Of a stretch of DNA of 64,000 nucleotides, positions 60,256 to 64,000 are shown piece after piece (the first letter of the stretch is position 1; each line of letters starts with the position of its first letter). The notes under the pieces were generated by a model, which did not search any database, was not told the DNA's origin, and worked only from the letters and a program-made list of their open reading frames with translations. A program made the position numbers and the translations under genes. Source of the DNA: Corynebacterium sp. CNCTC7651 (GTDB taxonomy: Bacteria > Actinomycetota > Actinomycetes > Mycobacteriales > Mycobacteriaceae); assembly GCF_021496665.1 (NCBI RefSeq), contig NZ_CP071246.1:1984001-2048000 (forward strand), written 5' to 3'.

Positions 60256-62805
60256 TTACCGCCCCGAAACCTCCAACACCTCGCCACCTTCCGCGACGTC
60301 CACGTGCACCGTGTCACCGTCACGGACATCGCCGGCCAGGAGTTTCTTGGCCAGGTTATCGCCGATGGCCTGCTGGATCAGGCGGCGCAGGGGGCGGGCG
60401 CCGTAGGCCGGGTCGTATCCGCGGTCCGCCAGCCAGTGCTTGGCAGAGTCGGACACATCCAGCGTGAGGCGGCGGGCGGCGAGGCGCTCCGCAAGGCCCT
60501 GGAGCTGAATCTCCACGATGCCCACCAGCTGGTCCTGGGTCAGCGGCTCGAACACCACCACGTCGTCCAGACGGTTGATGAACTCCGGCTTGAAGTGGTG
60601 CTTCACCGCGTCCATGATCTGCTCGCGGTTGCCGCCGGCGCCCAGGTTGGACGTCAGGATGATGACCGTGTTGCGGAAGTCCACGGTGCGGCCCTGGCCG
60701 TCCGTCAGGCGACCTTCGTCCAGCACCTGCAGGAGCACGTCGAAGACATCGGGGTGGGCTTTCTCCACTTCGTCGAAAAGCACGAGCGAGTACGGGCGGC
60801 GGCGGACAGCCTCGGTGAGCTGGCCACCGGCGTCGTAGCCGACGTATCCCGGAGGGGCACCGACCAGGCGGGCGACGGAGTGCTTCTCCCCGTATTCGCT
60901 CATGTCGATGCGGACCATCGCGGACTCATCGTCGAACAGGAACTCCGCCAGGGACTTCGCAAGCTCCGTCTTGCCCACGCCCGTGGGGCCGAGGAAGAGG
61001 AAGGAGCCGATCGGGCGGTTCGGGTCCGCGACGCCGGCGCGCGAGCGGCGCACGGCGTCAGACACCGCGACCACAGCCTCACGCTGGCCGACGACACGCT
61101 CACCCAGCACGCTTTCCATGTTCAGCAGCTTCTCGGTCTCACCCTGCATCATCTTGCCGGCGGGGATGCCCGTCCAGGACGAAACCACGTCCGCGATCGT
61201 GTCCGGCGTGACCTCCTCCTCCAGCATCGTCTTCGTGCTGGCCTGCGCCTCAATTTCCGCGACCTGCGCCTCCAGCTCCGGGATGCGGCCGTAGCGCAGC
61301 TCGGAGACCTTGGCATAATCGCCCTCGCGCTCCGCGATCTCGGACTCGTTGCGCAGCCGCTCTAGTTCCTCCTTCGCGGCCTGGACGCGGTTGACCTCGC
61401 CCTTCTCGTTCTCCCAGCGCGCCTTCATCTCGCCCAGCTTCTCGCGCTGGTCCGCCAGCTCCTGGCGCAGTGCGTTGAGACGCTCCTGGGACGCCGCGTC
61501 CGACTCCTTCGCCAGCGCGATCTCCTCGATCTCCAGGCGGCGCACCACGCGCTCCAGCTCATCGATCTCCTGCGGCGAGGAATCGATCTGCATGCGCAGG
61601 CGCGAACCGGCCTCATCCACCAGGTCGATCGCCTTGTCCGGTAGGAAGCGGTTGGTGATGTAGCGGTTGGACAGCTCTGCAGCCGCCACCAGCGCGGAAT
61701 CCTGGATGCGCACACCGTGGTGCACCTCGTAGCGCTCCTTCAGGCCGCGGAGGATGCCGATGGTGTCCTCCACCGTGGGCTCACCCACGTACACCTGCTG
61801 GAAACGGCGCTCCAGCGCGGCGTCCTTCTCGATGTACTTGCGGTACTCATCCAACGTGGTCGCGCCGACCAGGCGCAGCTCGCCGCGCGCCAGCATCGGC
61901 TTGATCATGTTGCCTGCGTCCATCGCGCCTTCACCGGTCGCGCCGGCGCCGACGATGGTGTGCAGCTCATCGATAAACGTGATGATCTCGCCGTCCGAGC
62001 TCTTAATCTCGTCCAGCACCGCCTTCAGGCGCTCCTCGAACTCGCCGCGGAACTTCGCGCCGGCGACCATGGATCCCAGGTCAAGGCTGATCAGCGTCTT
62101 GCCCTTCAGGGACTCCGGCACGTCACCGGCCACGATGCGCCGGGCCAGGCCCTCGACGACGGCCGTCTTACCCACGCCGGGCTCACCGATCAGCACCGGG
62201 TTGTTCTTGGTGCGGCGGCTGAGCACCTGGACCACGCGGCGGATCTCCGCGTCGCGGCCGATCACCGGGTCGATCTTGCCCTCACGCGCACGCGCCGTGA
62301 GGTCCGTGGAGTACTTCTCCAGCGCCTGGAACTGGTCCTCCGGGTCCTGCGAGGTCACCTTCTTGGCGCCGCGTACCGACGGAAACGCACCCTTGAGCAC
62401 GTCATACGTCGCGCCGCGCTTCTTCAGAAGCTCCGCGGCTTCGTCAGTGCCCTTGGCAATACCGGCGAGCAGCACCTCGGTGGACACGTATTCGTCGCCG
62501 AGCTCGCCCGCAAGCTCCTGTGCCGCGTTAATCGCGTTCAGCGCGTCGCGGTTGAAGTTCGGGTTGGCCATGTTCTGGCCCTCCGCCTTGGGGTAGCCAG
62601 CGGTAATCGCCGCCGCTTCCTTGGCCACGGTCTCCGGATCCACGCCCGTAGCCTTCAGCACCGGCGCGGCAATGCCCCCCTCCTGCGTCAGCACTGCCTC
62701 AAGCAGGTGGGCGGGGCGAATATCAGGGTTGCCCGCAGCCGACGCCTTCTGCAGCGCCTGCTGGAGAGCCTCCTGCGTTTTCGTTGTGGGGTTAAAGCTT
62801 CCCAT
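60256..62805 (-). CDS. clpB: ATP-dependent disaggregase ClpB
   Basis: The 849-residue Hsp100 chaperone works with DnaK to dissolve aggregates. Domains in order: N domain (about 1-145), NBD1 with [10 protein letters not shown] (about 205), the coiled-coil middle domain (about 400-525) and NBD2 with [10 protein letters not shown] (about 605). AAAGGAG precedes the ATG. A HAIR operator and SigH-type promoter lie upstream, so it is heat- and oxidative-stress controlled. A CGTCGNNAAGC copy follows the stop codon. Confidence 0.96.
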   Translation of the reverse strand: MGSFNPTTKTQEALQQALQKASAAGNPDIRPAHLLEAVLTQEGGIAAPVLKATGVDPETVAKEAAAITAGYPKAEGQNMANPNFNRDALNAINAAQELAGELGDEYVSTEVLLAGIAKGTDEAAELLKKRGATYDVLKGAFPSVRGAKKVTSQDPEDQFQALEKYSTDLTARAREGKIDPVIGRDAEIRRVVQVLSRRTKNNPVLIGEPGVGKTAVVEGLARRIVAGDVPESLKGKTLISLDLGSMVAGAKFRGEFEERLKAVLDEIKSSDGEIITFIDELHTIVGAGATGEGAMDAGNMIKPMLARGELRLVGATTLDEYRKYIEKDAALERRFQQVYVGEPTVEDTIGILRGLKERYEVHHGVRIQDSALVAAAELSNRYITNRFLPDKAIDLVDEAGSRLRMQIDSSPQEIDELERVVRRLEIEEIALAKESDAASQERLNALRQELADQREKLGEMKARWENEKGEVNRVQAAKEELERLRNESEIAEREGDYAKVSELRYGRIPELEAQVAEIEAQASTKTMLEEEVTPDTIADVVSSWTGIPAGKMMQGETEKLLNMESVLGERVVGQREAVVAVSDAVRRSRAGVADPNRPIGSFLFLGPTGVGKTELAKSLAEFLFDDESAMVRIDMSEYGEKHSVARLVGAPPGYVGYDAGGQLTEAVRRRPYSLVLFDEVEKAHPDVFDVLLQVLDEGRLTDGQGRTVDFRNTVIILTSNLGAGGNREQIMDAVKHHFKPEFINRLDDVVVFEPLTQDQLVGIVEIQLQGLAERLAARRLTLDVSDSAKHWLADRGYDPAYGARPLRRLIQQAIGDNLAKKLLAGDVRDGDTVHVDVAEGGEVLEVSGR

Positions 62806-62855
62806 GGACGCGTTCTCCTTTAAGTGAGTTTGTTGTTTTGTTGCTCACTGGGCAC

Positions 62856-62882
62856 AACGCGCGTGGAGTTGAGTCTGTTCCA
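62856..62882 (-). promoter_or_regulatory. SigH-type promoter of clpB
   Basis: On the minus strand TGGAACA (-35) and CGTT (-10) have GGAA and GTT 19 bases apart, the SigH pattern. It overlaps the HAIR operator. Confidence 0.6.
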
Positions 62883-62888
62883 CTCAGG
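62868..62888 (-). promoter_or_regulatory. HAIR operator (HspR) of clpB
   Basis: GTTGAGT, 7 bases and ACTCAGG match the HAIR consensus (CTTGAGT-N7-ACTCAAG) with one change in each arm. HspR bound here would block the SigH promoter. Confidence 0.75.
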
Positions 62889-63155
62889 GTTGTAAACGCG
62901 GTGCCCGGGTAGGGACAAGGCGTTTTTGCGTTGCGGCACATAGTTGTTTCCGCGCCAGTATGTGTGAACTCCACACATAGATCCGCCGAATCCAGTATTT
63001 GCCGCATCACAAAAAGGCATCACACACCCCGCACACCCCGCACACCCGGCGGGACCGCGTACTCCGGGCGCGCGGGCAGCACCCCCTCCGGATGTCCACT
63101 GAAGTGAACACTGCGGCCCTGCCCCGCCAGTGCTCAGTGTGCTGAAGTCAGGGCC
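62889..63155. other. divergent control region
   Basis: No gene is supported. It contains a C/A-rich run of CACACCCCG-type repeats near 63020-63050. Confidence 0.45.
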
Positions 63156-63674
63156 ATGAGTAAAAATTCGAACCCCACCACCCTGGGAAGCGTCGAGACC
63201 GCCCCTGCAGCGCGCGTCCCCACCGCACTCCGCGGCCTGCGCCTGCTGGAACTCATGCAGTGGGGCAAAAGCTTCACGACGGCGGAACTGGCAGCGGAGC
63301 TCGGCGTCAGCCAAAGCTCAATCCGCAAATACATCGCGCAGCTCCGGAGCGCGAACTACACCATAAAGAGCGGCCCTGGTTTTGGGGCGATGTACTGGAT
63401 CGCGCGAGGCGAGCGAACCTACCCGCTCCAACTCACATCAGACGAGATGGAGACTGTCCTGCTCAGCCTCTCGATCTACTCGGCGGCCAACGGATCAACA
63501 GACCCGCGATCTCACATGGCCACCGATCTTTTCACCAGGATCAGCGACGTCGTTCCGGCCGACATCGCTGAGGCGACCTCAGGCGCCAGCGAAAAAATGG
63601 AGCGGAAACTGACCATGATGGAAGCGGTGTTCCGCGCTAAGCACGGCAACACCTTGGATCGGTTGTGGGCTTAG
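63156..63674 (+). CDS. YafY-type HTH regulator lacking the WYL effector domain
   Basis: The 172-residue protein begins with a winged HTH (about 25-85: LRLLELMQWGKSFTTAELAA, ELGVSQSSIRKYIAQLRS) and continues like the first linker of YafY/DeoR-like regulators (YPLQLTSDEMETVLLSLSIY). Full-length relatives have about 320 residues with a WYL domain; here the frame ends before it. It may be a natural short form or a truncated gene. Its TAG overlaps the convergent gltS stop by four bases. Confidence 0.65.
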   Translation: MSKNSNPTTLGSVETAPAARVPTALRGLRLLELMQWGKSFTTAELAAELGVSQSSIRKYIAQLRSANYTIKSGPGFGAMYWIARGERTYPLQLTSDEMETVLLSLSIYSAANGSTDPRSHMATDLFTRISDVVPADIAEATSGASEKMERKLTMMEAVFRAKHGNTLDRLWA

Positions 63675-64000
63675 GAAATCAAACGTCGTGAAGCATCGTG
63701 CCCCGGACTGCCGTACTTCGCAGCGGGCACCCAGCGCAGCGCGAACGCGATGACCAGCACCCCGAGCGCGATCGCGGTAACCACCCAGCCGAAGCCCGTG
63801 GTGAAGCCGACGATAACGGCGATGGGCGCGAGGATGGTCATGCCGATTTCGAAGGGCGCGAAGCCGACGTAACACACGCCGTACTCGTTGAGCGTGCCGG
63901 ATTTTAGCTTCGGGGCAACCATCTTCAGCAGCGCGATGCCGGTAGCCACGGCGGCGGTGGCCCAACCCCAGCCGAACAGGCCGCGCTCCAGCCAGTTGCG
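63671..64000 (-). CDS. gltS: sodium/glutamate symporter GltS, 3' part
   Basis: The reading frame is open through the right edge of the window, so only the last 109 codons are present. GWATAAVATGIALLKMVAPK, then TLNEYGVCYVGFAPFEIGM, is characteristic of the C-terminal repeat of GltS-family Na+/glutamate carriers. Two further helices and a short basic tail end the protein. An internal GTG at 63949 is not the start. Confidence 0.75.
   Translation of the reverse strand, partial: RNWLERGLFGWGWATAAVATGIALLKMVAPKLKSGTLNEYGVCYVGFAPFEIGMTILAPIAVIVGFTTGFGWVVTAIALGVLVIAFALRWVPAAKYGSPGHDASRRLIS

Overview
The window is high-GC DNA from a mycolic-acid actinobacterium, almost certainly a Corynebacterium. 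The marker neighbourhoods are: two very small porin genes (porA/porH) between groEL and ppk2; the glnX-glnH-pknG cluster next to a NUDIX gene and pta-ackA; purA, fba, a SpoU methyltransferase, pyrE, a rhodanese and clpB in corynebacterial order; and xth, GNAT, def, DUF3263 and a VirR-like LytR_C gene in the same order and strands as Mycobacterium tuberculosis Rv0427c-Rv0431. The species cannot be named from this. I saw no tRNA, rRNA, CRISPR array or prophage. One IS3-type insertion sequence is present.

Layout. 0.1-5.5 kb: a secreted coiled-coil protein and a 1,334-residue Pls/PosA-type membrane NRPS. 5.5-6.3 kb: a DUF1778-GNAT toxin-antitoxin pair. 6.5-9.4 kb: a polar amino acid ABC importer. 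9.6-14.0 kb: a second coiled-coil envelope protein, ppk2, porA, porH and groEL with two CIRCE operators. 14.1-16.8 kb: an M20 dipeptidase, a repeat-rich gap and a LeuA-regulatory-domain-like protein. 17.0-23.5 kb: a six-gene Mrp Na+/H+ antiporter operon. 23.5-31.5 kb: a YbdK-like ligase, virR-like gene, DUF3263, def, an LAETG surface protein, GNAT, xth and cardiolipin synthase. 31.7-35 kb: an endonuclease-fold protein flanked by inverted repeats, then a NUDIX-ABC operon. 35-42.5 kb: glnX-glnH-pknG, then pta-ackA. 42.6-49.9 kb: a degenerate PurT-like ATP-grasp protein, two paralogous envelope proteins, purA, an unknown protein and a PRC-barrel/DUF2382 protein behind a perfect GlxR-type site. 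50.2-52.2 kb: the IS3 element. 52.3-63 kb: FUSC transporter, fba, GH76, SpoU methyltransferase, pyrE, a membrane-anchored Pro/Ala/Glu-rich protein, a serine-variant rhodanese, a DUF4265-like protein and clpB under HspR/SigH-type control. The right edge holds a truncated-looking HTH regulator and the 3' end of gltS.

How the genes fit together. Much of the window is envelope biology (porins, VirR-like protein, cardiolipin synthase, several surface proteins, NRPS) and stress or nutrient control (GroEL and ClpB with their operators, Mrp antiporter, polyphosphate kinase, GlnX/GlnH/PknG amino acid sensing).

The most unusual signal is not a gene. The interrupted 11-mer CGTCGNNAAGC occurs about 44 times by eye, in both orientations, in coding and intergenic DNA, often beside terminators. 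It behaves like a genome-wide signature sequence such as a DNA uptake sequence or HIP1. A second family of intergenic inverted repeats (core ACCCGAAGGGCAGATATCGA) occurs at three 3' ends, and a 174-bp inverted-repeat element with three 14-bp-spaced iterons lies at 15.6 kb. Many genes have a TANNNT hexamer 6-8 bases before the start codon, which suggests leaderless transcripts.
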